The notes under the pieces: model-generated
What the model saw: the letters and a program-made list of their open reading frames with translations, nothing else
What the model was told of the DNA's origin: nothing
The model's database searches: none
Shown: positions 10,371 to 19,142 of the stretch, one piece after another
Numbering within the stretch: the first letter of the stretch is position 1
Layout of the letters: each line of letters opens with the position of its first letter
From: Planctomycetota bacterium
Lineage (GTDB): Bacteria; Planctomycetota; Phycisphaerae; UBA1845; UTPLA1
Reading direction: 5' to 3'
NCBI GenBank assembly: GCA_015654675.1
Contig: JAATGM010000020.1
Span: 204,345 to 268,344, forward strand
DNA: 64,000 bases
Translations under genes and position numbers: made by a program

Positions 10371-11051
10371 ATGGACGTTCACCAGCCGGATAATGTCGAG
10401 CTTCGCCGGGACTATCTGTCGGCGCTGGGGTCGATTCGAAAGTGGAAGACTTTCTTCCTGATTCTTACCGTGGCCTGTCTCGCGGCGCACATGGCGGCGT
10501 GGGGTGCGGTGCGGTTCGGAATGATCGAACCCGCGCGAACAAACCTGCTGTCGGATGAGACTCGTCCGGCGGCGACTACGCAGAAGGCGGCGCTGGACAA
10601 GAAGCAATCGGAGCAGGCGTGGAACCTGATCCGGGTCGGCTTGCCGACAACGGAGTTCGTCGGGCGGATGGCCGGACTGCTGCTGTGCGTGTCGATGCTG
10701 GTGGCGGTGTTGATCGGGCTGGCGGGGCGTCTTCCGGCGGCGGGTTACGTGCGCGGGTTTTACTGGTCGCTGATTGTGATGGCGATGTTGCTGCCGTGGG
10801 AGCGGCTTGCGCCGATGGCGGCACGTGTTCCGGGCGTATTTGTCGACGCGACGTCGCTGGAGGCGCCGCCGGTGGAATTGGGGCTGCCGAAGACACCTTC
10901 GAGCATGGAGACACTTGCGGCGGCGCTGCGATTCCTGGGATATCCGGCGGTGGCGATTGCATTCTTGTTCATCGCGAACAATGGATTCCACCGTTCGCTG
11001 AGAGCGGCGGAGGCAAAGCCGGGCGCGAGTATTCCGATGCGGGTCGTGTAG
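10371..11051 (+). CDS. Four-helix integral membrane protein, function unknown
   Basis: 226 residues from ATG 10371, which has AGGAGA seven bases upstream; a longer reading from 10335 lacks such a site. Four hydrophobic segments can be seen: residues about 26-48 (FFLILTVACLAAHMAAWG), 92-115 (MAGLLLCVSMLVAVLIGLAG), 122-142 and 186-208. A soluble loop of about 40 residues separates helices 1 and 2. I do not recognise the family. It lies 60 bases after the lipoprotein gene and 76 bases before the VKOR-DsbA gene, all on the same strand, so it may belong to the same envelope-related transcription unit as the secretin. Confidence 0.65.
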   Translation: MDVHQPDNVELRRDYLSALGSIRKWKTFFLILTVACLAAHMAAWGAVRFGMIEPARTNLLSDETRPAATTQKAALDKKQSEQAWNLIRVGLPTTEFVGRMAGLLLCVSMLVAVLIGLAGRLPAAGYVRGFYWSLIVMAMLLPWERLAPMAARVPGVFVDATSLEAPPVELGLPKTPSSMETLAAALRFLGYPAVAIAFLFIANNGFHRSLRAAEAKPGASIPMRVV

Positions 11052-11127
11052 CGCCACGGACCGGCGGGTTTGGCGGGCGTGCGGGCTGGGGGAGCCGCGG
11101 TAGAATCCGGCGACGGAGGCGCGCGGC

Positions 11128-12402
11128 TTGACCCGATCGAAGACGTGGTTGCGAGTTCTGCTCGTTCTGGTGGCACTGGCGGGGGCCGGGATTTCACTCT
11201 TTCTGCAGGCGGGGAGTCTGGGTGGGCAGGCCGGGGCGATGTTCGCGCGGGCTTGCGGGTCCGGGCCGCGCTTTGATTGTTCGTCGGCGTTGTCGAGTCG
11301 GTGGGGGAAGCTGGGGCCGTTTCCGACGGCGACCTGGGGACTGGCGTATTTTTCATTTCTTGCGCTTTGGTATGGTGTGGCCGGCCTGCCGAACCGGGCG
11401 GGGAGGCGATGGCACCTCATCCCGATGGGGCTGGTGGATGTCGGGGCGCTGGCGTCGTGTTATTACCTGTACGTGATGTTCGCGGTGCTGCCGGCGGCTT
11501 GTCCGTGGTGTATCGCTAGCCATATTCTGAATTTTGCGCTGCTAGCGGGAACGATCCTGGCGTGGCCGCGCGGAGCAGAGGTCGCGGGGGAGGCAGCGCG
11601 GCCGGACTGGCGGCAAGTCGGGACTGTGGTGGCGATCGGAACGGCGTGGAGCGTCACGATCGTGGCGTTGCTGACGGCGTGGTACTACTGGGCGGCCGCG
11701 GGCGCGGCGCGGGGTGCGTATTTCGAGGCGGCGAACAACGTGGACTACGTTGTCTGGCGGCACGAGGCGGCGCGACGAATGGACGTGCCGGTGCGGGCGG
11801 ATGATGTCGTGGCCGGGACGTTGAGCGCGCCGCACACGCTGGTGGTGTTTGCGGATTTTGAGTGTCCGCACTGCGCCGAGATTGAGGCGACAGCGGCGGA
11901 TCTGCTGCGGCGCTATCCGGGCCGGCTGCGGATGGTGTTCAAGCAGTATCCGATGTCGCGGGCGTGTTCCGATCAGCTTCCGGCGCGGCAGAATATTCAT
12001 CGATTTGCGTGTGACGCGGCGCGGGCGGCCGAGGCGGCGCGGGTGACGGGGAGTCCGCAACAGGCGTGGAAGTATCGGCAGTTGTTGTTTCGAAATACGG
12101 AGCGCTTCGGGGAGCGTCCGTGGGTATCGCTGGCGGAACAAGTTGGGATAGATGTGAAGAAGTTTGCGGAGGCCATGGCGAGCCCGGCGACGGCCGCGCG
12201 GGTTGCGGAGGATGTCGGGCTGGGGCGGGCGCTGGACATCGATGGATCGGGGGCGATGTTTCTGGATGGACAGCGGCTGCCGACGTGGCGCGTGACGACG
12301 ACGGATGTCACGCCGCGGACGGACGAAATGGAGACGTGGCGGCTGTGGGATCGGCTGGTGGGGCGGGGCGGGGCCGGGACTACTTCCGCGCCGCAACAAT
12401 GA
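11128..12402 (+). CDS. VKOR-DsbA fusion: disulfide-bond-forming membrane oxidoreductase
   Basis: 424 residues starting at TTG 11128, with GGAGG eight bases upstream. The N-terminal half is a vitamin K epoxide reductase-like domain: a first transmembrane helix (residues 9-29), the paired cysteines C43 and C51 in the periplasmic loop, then a helix carrying the active-site CPWC (C125-C128). A further helix (about 167-190) leads into a DsbA/thioredoxin-fold domain with HTLVVFADFECPHC, whose CPHC cysteines are C246 and C249. In such fusions the thioredoxin domain oxidises secreted proteins and the VKOR part reoxidises it using quinone; they are known in cyanobacteria, actinobacteria and planctomycetes. 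It would serve the many Cys-rich secreted proteins in this window. The 3' end overlaps the convergent small gene by 23 bases. Confidence 0.88.
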   Translation: MTRSKTWLRVLLVLVALAGAGISLFLQAGSLGGQAGAMFARACGSGPRFDCSSALSSRWGKLGPFPTATWGLAYFSFLALWYGVAGLPNRAGRRWHLIPMGLVDVGALASCYYLYVMFAVLPAACPWCIASHILNFALLAGTILAWPRGAEVAGEAARPDWRQVGTVVAIGTAWSVTIVALLTAWYYWAAAGAARGAYFEAANNVDYVVWRHEAARRMDVPVRADDVVAGTLSAPHTLVVFADFECPHCAEIEATAADLLRRYPGRLRMVFKQYPMSRACSDQLPARQNIHRFACDAARAAEAARVTGSPQQAWKYRQLLFRNTERFGERPWVSLAEQVGIDVKKFAEAMASPATAARVAEDVGLGRALDIDGSGAMFLDGQRLPTWRVTTTDVTPRTDEMETWRLWDRLVGRGGAGTTSAPQQ

Positions 12403-12607
12403 GCAGCGCGACTCCGGCGGCGAGCGAGACTCCGCCGAGGATGGGCGGGATGGAGACGCTCTTTTCGGTGTCGGCCTGGACCTTGACTACATCCTTGATG
12501 TTGAGGACCGTCTCGCGGTCGGTATAAGTGAAGTTCTTCCAGAGCAGGGCGACAATTCCGAGAACGATCAGAATGACGCCGATAACGAGGAGCTGGGGTT
12601 TTTTCAT
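12380..12607 (-). CDS. Small two-helix membrane protein (DUF3185-like)
   Basis: 75 residues, with AGAGG ahead of ATG 12607. Two hydrophobic helices (about residues 7-24, VIGVILIVLGIVALLW, and 56-72, IPPILGGVSLAAGVALLIVA) flank a polar segment containing YTDRETVLNIKD. This layout, with a Thr-Asp/Thr-Arg-Glu-x-Val loop and a second helix starting IPPILGG, resembles small conserved bacterial proteins sometimes labelled DUF3185. Function unknown. Its 3' end overlaps that of the VKOR-DsbA gene, so the two genes converge without room for a terminator. Confidence 0.65.
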   Translation of the reverse strand: MKKPQLLVIGVILIVLGIVALLWKNFTYTDRETVLNIKDVVKVQADTEKSVSIPPILGGVSLAAGVALLIVAARK

Positions 12608-12730
12608 GATATGCCTCTGGCTCTGAAAAGGCGACCGCGCAGGTCCTAATCAGCATTCTAACGTGCTTTTTGGGGCTTCGCAGGGGCTGAAATGGCCGAT
12701 AGACCGATGTAGAAGCTTTTCTAATCGCGT

Positions 12731-12759
12731 TTGAGGTTGGCGGTTTTGAAAGCTAGACT
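12731..12759 (+). promoter_or_regulatory. Sigma-70-type promoter ahead of a short terminated leader
   Basis: TTGAGG (12731-12736), a 17-base spacer and TAGACT (12754-12759), each 4 of 6 to consensus. Transcription would start near 12766, just before the paired hairpins at 12774-12828. Confidence 0.45.
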
Positions 12760-12773
12760 TGTGTACTCTCCCT

Positions 12774-12828
12774 TTCGCCTATGAGGCGAATCCAAGGACG
12801 CATTAAACCTCGCCCGCGTCCTTTTTTT
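12774..12828 (+). terminator. Leader with hairpin plus intrinsic terminator (attenuator or small RNA end)
   Basis: Two adjacent stem-loops. TTCGCCT/AGGCGAA (12774-12780 with 12784-12790) has a three-base loop. AAGGACGC (12794-12801) pairs with GCGTCCTT (12816-12823) and runs into seven T residues (12822-12828). It lies 43 bases before the start of the surface-protein gene and 186 bases beyond the nearest other gene, which is on the other strand, so it does not end an upstream coding transcript. It is either an attenuator or the end of a small RNA of about 60 nt. Confidence 0.6.
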
Positions 12829-12870
12829 GACGTACTACCGGGGGCTGAATCCATGATATTGGAGGTGCCG

Positions 12871-15012
12871 ATGTTCGGCGTTAAATCGAAGAATCGTCTG
12901 TTGGCTGGTGTGGTTGGTTTGCTGGCTGTGAGCGGCATGCATGCTTTGGCGGCTGTGCCCTTGCGGACGGTCGCGCTGAGCGGGCAGACGGCTCCGGGGA
13001 CCGGGGCGACGTTCAATGGGTTTACGGTTCCGGTCATCAACGCCGGCGGCCGGGCGGCATTTTCGGGCACGCTCAGCGGCGCTGGCGTGAACGCCGCGAA
13101 TGACGCGGGGTTCTGGACGGATTCTTCGGGGACGCTGTCGTTGCTGGCGCGCAAGGGTGACCTGGCGCCGGGCGGGATCGGGGCGGGAATTACGCTGACC
13201 CTGCTGGATGGCGCTCCATTGTCGGATTCGGGTCATGTCGCGTTTCAGGGACGATTCGCGGGTACCGGAATCGATGCGACCAATCAGGAAGCGATCTGGC
13301 TGGCGGCATCGGGCGGCGCGGCGGGACTGGTTGCGCGCACGGGCGATGCAGCGCCGGGCGCTGGACCGAATGCAAACTATGCACCGGTCTTTTCGTTGCC
13401 GGCATTGAACGCGACTGGCGCGGTGGCATTCTTCGCTAATTTGGCCGGATCGGCGGTGACTCTCAGCGACAATGTCGGCCTTTGGGCTGGGAGCGGAACT
13501 CCGACGTTGATCGCGCGGGCCGGGGACGCCGCGCCGGGCACGCCAGCGTTGACGGTTTACACGTTTTTCGAGAATCCGGCGTTGAATGACTCGGGCAAGC
13601 TGGCGGTTACGGCGTACGTGTCGGGACCGACCGTGGATGGGTTGAGCAACTCGGGATTGTGGACGACTGGAAGCGGGGCGTTGGCGCTGTTCATTCGAGC
13701 GGGCGACGCAGCTCCGGGAACCGAGGCAAACTCGAACTTTGTCTTCTTCTTTCAGCCCTGCATCAATAATGCAAACCAGATCGCGTTTGAGGCACTGTTG
13801 ACCGGGCCGAGCATTACGCCGACCAACACGACCGGCATCTGGTCGAACGGCGGCGGCTCGCTTGCTTTGATCGCTCGTACAGAGAACGCGGCACCCGGGA
13901 CGCCGGCCGGTGTTACCTTTACGGATCTGGGCAGTCCGGTTCTCAGTGGTGGCGGGAAGACCGCGTTTCGCGCGACAGTGTCCGGCACGGGCATCAATGC
14001 GGGGAACGATACGGGCGTCTGGTCCGAAGGGCATGGAGCGCTCGCGCCGGTCGCGCGGGAAGGCGATCATGCGCCGGGCACCGGGTCGGGAGTCAATTTT
14101 GCGTCGTTTGGTGACCCGGTGATCAATGCGACGGGCCGGACGGCGTTCTATGCGACGCTGACCGGAACGGGCGTGACCGGGGCAAACAACGCGGGCATCT
14201 GGGCCGAGGATGGCGCGAATTCGCTGCGGCTTATCGTGCGGAGCGGTGATTCGGTTGACGTCGCGCCGAGCGACAGCCGGACGGTGACGGGGCTTGCGAT
14301 TGTCACCGGTTCGGGTGGACAGGATGGCCGGCGTCGGAGCTACAATGACAACGGCAAGCTGGCGTTTGCGGCGCAGTTCCTGGGTGGTTCGTCGGGTGTG
14401 TTCGTGACGCTTGCGGACGCCAATGACTCGGACGGCGACGGCGTGGACAACGGGCTGGACAACTGCCCGAACACGGCGAATGCGAATCAGGCGGATGCGG
14501 ACGGCGATGGCCGGGGCGACGCTTGCGATAATTGCCCGAATACGGCCAACCCTGATCAGGCGGATTCGGATGGCGACGGCAAGGGCAATGCGTGCGACAA
14601 CTGTCCCAACATAGCCAATGCTGATCAGGCGGACTCAGACGGCGACGGACGCGGCAACGCTTGCGACAACTGTCCGAATGTGCCGAACGCTGACCAGGCC
14701 GACTCGGATGGGGACGGCGTCGGTAATGCGTGCGACAACTGCCCGAACATCGTGAACCCGGGCCAGAATGACAATGACGGCGACGGGACGGGCGACGCGT
14801 GCGACGAGTGCGGAAATGATCCGCTGAAGACGTCGCCCGGGGCCTGCGGCTGCAACCAGGTCGACGCAGACAACAATGGAAACGGCGTGGCCGACTGTCT
14901 CGAGACGCCGGGATCAACGGGCTGCGGGACGTGCGGCGCGGGTGCGCCGCTGACGCTGGCGGCGCTGCCGTTGCTGTTCGTCTGGAGCCGCCGCCGACGG
15001 CCTAGGGCATGA
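12871..15012 (+). CDS. Secreted NxxGxxAF tandem-repeat protein with thrombospondin type 3 repeats and C-terminal anchor
   Basis: 713 residues from ATG 12871 (GGAGGT four bases upstream; an upstream in-frame ATG at 12853 has no such site). A signal peptide covers about residues 1-28 (cleavage near ALAA-VPL). Seven repeats of about 65 residues follow, each with PxxNxxGxxAF...GxW...RxGDxAPG, the choice-of-anchor tandem-repeat NxxGxxAF architecture. Next come about five calcium-binding thrombospondin type 3 units (DNCPNxxNxxQADxDGDGxGDAC). The end has a Cys-Gly-rich spacer (GCGTCGAGAPL), a short hydrophobic stretch and Arg residues (WSRRRRPRA), typical of a sorting/anchor signal. It is probably an envelope-anchored beta-rich surface protein. 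Expression may be controlled by the terminator in its leader. Confidence 0.8.
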   Translation: MFGVKSKNRLLAGVVGLLAVSGMHALAAVPLRTVALSGQTAPGTGATFNGFTVPVINAGGRAAFSGTLSGAGVNAANDAGFWTDSSGTLSLLARKGDLAPGGIGAGITLTLLDGAPLSDSGHVAFQGRFAGTGIDATNQEAIWLAASGGAAGLVARTGDAAPGAGPNANYAPVFSLPALNATGAVAFFANLAGSAVTLSDNVGLWAGSGTPTLIARAGDAAPGTPALTVYTFFENPALNDSGKLAVTAYVSGPTVDGLSNSGLWTTGSGALALFIRAGDAAPGTEANSNFVFFFQPCINNANQIAFEALLTGPSITPTNTTGIWSNGGGSLALIARTENAAPGTPAGVTFTDLGSPVLSGGGKTAFRATVSGTGINAGNDTGVWSEGHGALAPVAREGDHAPGTGSGVNFASFGDPVINATGRTAFYATLTGTGVTGANNAGIWAEDGANSLRLIVRSGDSVDVAPSDSRTVTGLAIVTGSGGQDGRRRSYNDNGKLAFAAQFLGGSSGVFVTLADANDSDGDGVDNGLDNCPNTANANQADADGDGRGDACDNCPNTANPDQADSDGDGKGNACDNCPNIANADQADSDGDGRGNACDNCPNVPNADQADSDGDGVGNACDNCPNIVNPGQNDNDGDGTGDACDECGNDPLKTSPGACGCNQVDADNNGNGVADCLETPGSTGCGTCGAGAPLTLAALPLLFVWSRRRRPRA

Positions 15013-16441
15013 GGTAATAGGCCTCGGCCTGTATGTCGCCGCCATCGAGGAGGTCGTCGGCGTTGACGTCGGCCTTATAGATGGGGCAATTGGGATTGGC
15101 GGCGACATAGGCGTCTTCGTCGAGGAGCGCCTGGCTGAGGGCCAGCGCGTCGGCTGAGGTCAGCAGGCGGTCGCAGTTCACATCTCCGGGGATGTCCGGG
15201 ACGAGCAGGTTCCATTCGCGGAACTCGGTCATCCAGGTTTCGCGGGCGGACTCGTCGCGAACAAACCAGGTATTGTCCACCACTTTCACTGACAGCAGAT
15301 GCGGACCGGGAGCGATGACCATGGCCGAAAGGTCGATGGTCGTTCCGGTTGCGCCGGGCAGATCCACGTCGTCGAATGACCATTGGATATCGAGCGGGTC
15401 GCCGACTGGATCGACGGGATCGACGAAGACGGTTTCGAAGCCGTTGAGGTCGGCGGCAGTGTCGGTCGCGGCGTCGATGGGGCGGACGATGTGGTAGATC
15501 TGGATGATGAGTGATTCGGCGCTGGGGAGGTTGAAGGGGCGGCCGAGGGCGCGCATCTTGGAATTGTTGGTGGGGCGATAGACGCCGAAGACGCTGTAGT
15601 TGGCGCCCTGGAAGGTTGAGACGAGACCGTCATAGGCGGCGTTGTTGAAGTTGATCCAGTTGGACCATTTCATTCCGGAGCCCGACATCTGGGCGGCGGT
15701 GAGAATCGATACGTTAGGGTCGGGGAGTTCGGGGCCTGTGTAGGTTTGCGGGCCGCCGTAGTCGTACTCGTCGGCGAGGTTGCCGATGCTGTGGCCGAAT
15801 TCGTGGACGGCGATTTCGGGGGCGGAACCGTTGCCGCCGGCAGATGTGGCGAGCTCGGAGTCGGTGTAACCGGCGCCACCGTATTTTGTGGAGTTGGCGA
15901 GGGCGAGGATTTGGTCGACGTCCGGCGCGGCGGCGGCGAATTGATAGGCCTTGGCGACATTGATGCAGAGCAGGCGCTCGGTGCCGGCGCACCAGTAGGC
16001 CATGTCCATGGCGGTGTTGCGGCTGATTCCCTGGTTGGGGTCGTTGTCGACGCCCGAGTCGACGGAAATGACTTCGACCTGGTGGACCGCGAATAGCGGG
16101 GCATAGGTGAGGAAGGGTTGCTGCGAGAACATCGTGGACATCGCGTTGTTGGCATGCGTGTGGAAGAGGGCTTGTTGGGTTGATTGGTAGCCGTCACCCA
16201 CGACGACGATGTCTACGCGGTTGTTGATTGCGCCGCGGGTGTCGAGGCCGCGCGGCTTGGCGGCCCAGTTGGGGCGAGCGATGGGAAGATTCAGGACGCC
16301 GCCGACGAGTTTCCCCTGGCTGTCGATGGAGTCGTAATACACGCGCTCGGTAGCGGCGGGTTTGTTGAGCTGGGCGAGCGCTGACGTCGCTGGGATGGCG
16401 AGGGCGGCGATCAGGCAAGGGGCGAAGGGTGCTATTCGCAT
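15002..16441 (-). CDS. Secreted M64-family metallopeptidase with C-terminal dockerin
   Basis: 479 residues from ATG 16441 (GGAGG upstream). The signal peptide ends near residue 23 (SALAQ). The peptidase domain begins at RVDIVVVGDGYQ (about residue 75) and contains the zinc motif HEFGHSIGNLADEY, with H213 and H217 as ligands, E214 as catalytic base and D224 at the expected third-ligand position. This is the M64 (IgA peptidase) pattern. A PKD-like beta segment follows (about 355-415). The C-terminus is a dockerin-like pair, GDVNCDRLLTSADALAL and ADVNADDLLDGGDIQ. The 3' end overlaps that of the convergent tandem-repeat gene by 11 bases. It is probably an extracellular or surface-bound protease; substrate unknown. 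Confidence 0.85.
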   Translation of the reverse strand: MRIAPFAPCLIAALAIPATSALAQLNKPAATERVYYDSIDSQGKLVGGVLNLPIARPNWAAKPRGLDTRGAINNRVDIVVVGDGYQSTQQALFHTHANNAMSTMFSQQPFLTYAPLFAVHQVEVISVDSGVDNDPNQGISRNTAMDMAYWCAGTERLLCINVAKAYQFAAAAPDVDQILALANSTKYGGAGYTDSELATSAGGNGSAPEIAVHEFGHSIGNLADEYDYGGPQTYTGPELPDPNVSILTAAQMSGSGMKWSNWINFNNAAYDGLVSTFQGANYSVFGVYRPTNNSKMRALGRPFNLPSAESLIIQIYHIVRPIDAATDTAADLNGFETVFVDPVDPVGDPLDIQWSFDDVDLPGATGTTIDLSAMVIAPGPHLLSVKVVDNTWFVRDESARETWMTEFREWNLLVPDIPGDVNCDRLLTSADALALSQALLDEDAYVAANPNCPIYKADVNADDLLDGGDIQAEAYYLMP

Positions 16442-16494
16442 TGTCCGGCCTCCGTGAGACTTCAGAATAACCGATTGGTGTGGGCTCTCCCAAA

Positions 16495-17292
16495 TCATGC
16501 GATGGGTTTGGCGGGAATAACGCCGTGCGGGGCTGTGGGCCGCGTGCATGGAACGCCCTGGCGGGTGCCTTCAGCCGTGATTTTTTCGGCGGCCGGCAAG
16601 CGGGCGGCTTCTTCGGGCTTGGGTTGGCGCAGCGTGGGCAGGTTCTTGTTGACGCAGTAGCGGAGATGGTCGACGGCTTCGTCGATTTCGTCGCAGACTT
16701 TGAAGCGGTCCATGTCGGCGGGGGAGATGGTCTGATTATTCTGGAGCATGGATTTGCGGAGGAAGTCGAGCATCGGGTTCCAGAAATCTCTGACCATGAG
16801 CACGACGGGGTACTCGGGCATTTTCTGGGTCTGGATGAGTGTGAGCGATTCGAAGAGTTCGTCCATGGTGCCGAAGCCGCCGGGGAAGGCGACCAGGCCG
16901 AGCGAGTATTTCACGAACATGACTTTGCGGGTGAAGAAGTGCTGGAACTCCATCGAGTGGGTGGTATAGGGGTTGGCGTATTGCTCCATGGGAAGGGTGA
17001 TATTGAGGCCGACGCTGATGCCCTTGGCGTTGAAGGCGCCTTTGTTGGCGGCCTCCATGATGCCCGGTCCGCCGCCGGTGATGACTCCAAAGCCGCGCTC
17101 GACGAGGGTCGCGGCCATTTTTTCGGCGAGGATGTAGTAGGGATCGGCGGGCTTGGTGCGGGCCGAGCCGAAAATGGCGATGGCTTCGCCGATGCCCGCC
17201 ATGAGCTCGAAGCCCTCGACGAACTCGGCCATGATGCGAAAGACGCGCCAGGTTTCGTCGGCGGGGTTCCGGTAGAGTTGTGACTCGGACAT
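16495..17292 (-). CDS. LOG-family (TIGR00730) Rossmann-fold protein, probable nucleotide monophosphate phosphoribohydrolase
   Basis: 265 residues from ATG 17292, with CGGAG upstream. The family signatures are present: IAIFGSART, GFGVITGGGPGIMEAANKGA and the catalytic PGGFGTMDELFE. Family members (LOG/YvdD/PpnN-like) release the base from nucleoside monophosphates, including cytokinin nucleotides, and were long mis-annotated as lysine decarboxylases. Cytosolic. It stands alone between the peptidase gene and the divergent pseudouridine synthase gene. Confidence 0.85.
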   Translation of the reverse strand: MSESQLYRNPADETWRVFRIMAEFVEGFELMAGIGEAIAIFGSARTKPADPYYILAEKMAATLVERGFGVITGGGPGIMEAANKGAFNAKGISVGLNITLPMEQYANPYTTHSMEFQHFFTRKVMFVKYSLGLVAFPGGFGTMDELFESLTLIQTQKMPEYPVVLMVRDFWNPMLDFLRKSMLQNNQTISPADMDRFKVCDEIDEAVDHLRYCVNKNLPTLRQPKPEEAARLPAAEKITAEGTRQGVPCTRPTAPHGVIPAKPIA

Positions 17293-17324
17293 GCGTTGCT
17301 CCGGTGATCGCGATTGAGGGGCGA

Positions 17325-17339
17325 CTCCCACGGTGGGAG
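17325..17339. repeat. Perfect 15-base palindrome in the divergent promoter region
   Basis: CTCCCAC-G-GTGGGAG lies between the divergent LOG-family and pseudouridine synthase genes, 33 bases from the LOG start. It could be an operator or a hairpin in the LOG leader. Confidence 0.35.
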
Positions 17340-17390
17340 CTGGTTCGATTCTACACTGGACTTGGGGGGCGGATGGTCTAAGTTTGGGGC

Positions 17391-18125
17391 ATGCGCGAGT
17401 GGTCCATCACGCCAAATCCGGACGTTCCGTTCGAGATTCGTCATCGCGATGAGTCCCTGCTGGTGGTCGATAAGCCCAGCGGTGTCGTGACCGAGCCGGG
17501 GAAGGGGCACTCGGACGATAGTCTGCTGAATGGGCTATTCGGCGAGTTTGCCGGGGCATTGCAGAACATGGGCGAGGAGCGGGACTGGGGGCTCCTGCAC
17601 CGGCTGGACAAGGACACGAGCGGGTTGTTGCTGGTGGGGCTGCGGGTCAAGGCGTATGACGCGCTGCGGGCTTCGTTTGAGGCGCGGCAGGTGAAGAAGG
17701 TGTATTGGGCGCTGGTGATGGGGACGCCGCAGCCGGCGCAGGCGGTTTTGCAGAAGCCGATCACGGAGGTGGTCGGGCTGCGGAAGCGGGCCTCGCTGCG
17801 TCAGGATGGCCAGCAGGCGATCACGGCGTACAAGGTGTTGCAGCGGGGGGAGAAGGTGAGCTTGATCGAGGCGCGGCCGGCGACGGGGCGACTGCACCAG
17901 ATTCGCGTTCACATGGCGTCGATCGGGTGTCCGGTGCTTGGGGACGAGGTGTACGGGGCGTCGGCGCGGGCGATTCGAGTGCCGCGGCTTTGTCTGCATG
18001 CGGCGCGGCTTTCATTCGTGCATCCGGAAAAGCAGCGTCGCATCGAGGTCGGCAGCTCGTGGCCGGCGGACCTGGATGCGACGCTGAAGCGATTTGGATT
18101 TCGAAAGCCGGCTCCCGGCCCCTAG
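17391..18125 (+). CDS. RluA/RluD-family pseudouridine synthase
   Basis: 244 residues. The catalytic motif HRLDKDTSG starts near residue 70; its Asp forms the transient bond to the target uracil. The family's N-terminal VVDKPSG motif (about residues 25-31) and the C-terminal GRLHQIRVHMASIGCPVLGD motif are also present. There is no N-terminal S4 RNA-binding domain, so it is the short single-domain form. It converts particular uridines in rRNA or tRNA to pseudouridine; the exact site cannot be read from sequence. It converges with the sigma-factor gene. Confidence 0.88.
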   Translation: MREWSITPNPDVPFEIRHRDESLLVVDKPSGVVTEPGKGHSDDSLLNGLFGEFAGALQNMGEERDWGLLHRLDKDTSGLLLVGLRVKAYDALRASFEARQVKKVYWALVMGTPQPAQAVLQKPITEVVGLRKRASLRQDGQQAITAYKVLQRGEKVSLIEARPATGRLHQIRVHMASIGCPVLGDEVYGASARAIRVPRLCLHAARLSFVHPEKQRRIEVGSSWPADLDATLKRFGFRKPAPGP

Positions 18126-18149
18126 GCGCTAGCCCATGAGGCCGGGCCC

Positions 18150-18177
18150 GGCGGCGTCGAGGAGAATCTACGCCGCC
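18150..18177. terminator. Possible shared hairpin between convergent genes
   Basis: GGCGGCGT (18150-18157) and ACGCCGCC (18170-18177) form an eight-base-pair stem overlapping the stop end of the sigma-factor gene. There is no T-tract, so termination is uncertain. Confidence 0.25.
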
Positions 18178-19142
18178 AGGAACCCGTCCTCCAATGCTGT
18201 TTTCAATTTTGCCAAGGCGCGGTTTTGAATCTGGCGGACGCGCTCCTTGGTTACGCCGATGATCAAGCCGACCTCTTCGAGGGTCTTGGGCATCGGGGGC
18301 ATGTCACCGCCGTAGGGCTCGTCGAGGGCGAAGCGCTTGGTGATGACGGTGCGCTCGACGTCGTTGAGGGCGGCGAGATTGCGATGCATGATCGAGCGGA
18401 GGTCATCGACGCAATCGGACTCGGCGGCGACGCGGCAGTGTTCGACGTAGTCGCTCTTTTCGAGCGTGGGGTCGAACTCGGTGGGGAAGTGGCCGCGGTA
18501 GCGACTGGAGCGAACTGCGACGCGCGAGAAACTCTTGAGGATGGCGCGGCAGGAATAGGTGCTGAACTTGAAGCCGCGGCCGCAGTCGAACTTATCGACG
18601 CTGCGGAGGAGGGCCATGTTGCCTTCGCTGATCAGCTCGGCGAAGTCGACCAGATTCAGACGGGCGCGCTTGGCCATGGCGAGGACCAGCGGCATGTTGA
18701 TCTGGACGATGGCGTCGCGCGACTGGTTGGCGCTCTCGGCCCAGTGAAGGATTTCGAGGGCGGTGCGGCGCGAGAGGCGGCGGCCTGCGTCGCGGCGAGC
18801 GCGGGCGATGCGGAATCGGGCGTAGTTGAGCTGGAGGAAGAGACGCCGCTCCTCGTCGGTGGACAGGACGGCGGCCTTGGGGGCGCGCTGGCCGCTATCA
18901 AGGTCGAAGGCGGCGTTGCACCAGGGCCGGATTGAGGGAAGTGTCGAAGGCCCGTTAAAGAGCGTTCGCTCGGTGGCGGCGCGCCGGAAACTGGGGTGAT
19001 CGACGAAGTATGTGGGTTCGGCCAGGACTTCGTTTAGTTTGCTAAGCTGGTTTTGATCGAGACCCGAGACCCGGATGATCCGGACCGCGGCCGGCATGAC
19101 TGCGTCGCTTCCATTCGAGCCGACGTCGGCAAACGCTCGCAT
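18168..19142 (-). CDS. RNA polymerase sigma factor, sigma-70 family (RpoD/RpoS-like)
   Basis: 324 residues from ATG 19142 (GGAG about ten bases upstream). Region 2 is seen as NMPLVLAMAKRA, DFAELISEGNMALLRSVDKFD and RGFKFSTYSCRAI. Region 4 is seen as LEEVGLIIGVTKERVRQIQNRALAKLK, the -35-binding helix-turn-helix. Region 3 is short and region 1.1 is absent, so this is an alternative or secondary sigma of the group 2/3 type rather than the housekeeping one. The N-terminal 100 residues do not match a standard domain. Its 5' region is long and structured (see the entry for 19143-19545). Confidence 0.85.
   Translation of the reverse strand: MRAFADVGSNGSDAVMPAAVRIIRVSGLDQNQLSKLNEVLAEPTYFVDHPSFRRAATERTLFNGPSTLPSIRPWCNAAFDLDSGQRAPKAAVLSTDEERRLFLQLNYARFRIARARRDAGRRLSRRTALEILHWAESANQSRDAIVQINMPLVLAMAKRARLNLVDFAELISEGNMALLRSVDKFDCGRGFKFSTYSCRAILKSFSRVAVRSSRYRGHFPTEFDPTLEKSDYVEHCRVAAESDCVDDLRSIMHRNLAALNDVERTVITKRFALDEPYGGDMPPMPKTLEEVGLIIGVTKERVRQIQNRALAKLKTALEDGFLAA

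Noticed and set aside
12835..14070. 411-codon minus-strand frame opposite the tandem-repeat protein
   Set aside because: Arg-rich, no domain, and mirrors the repeats of the real gene on the plus strand.
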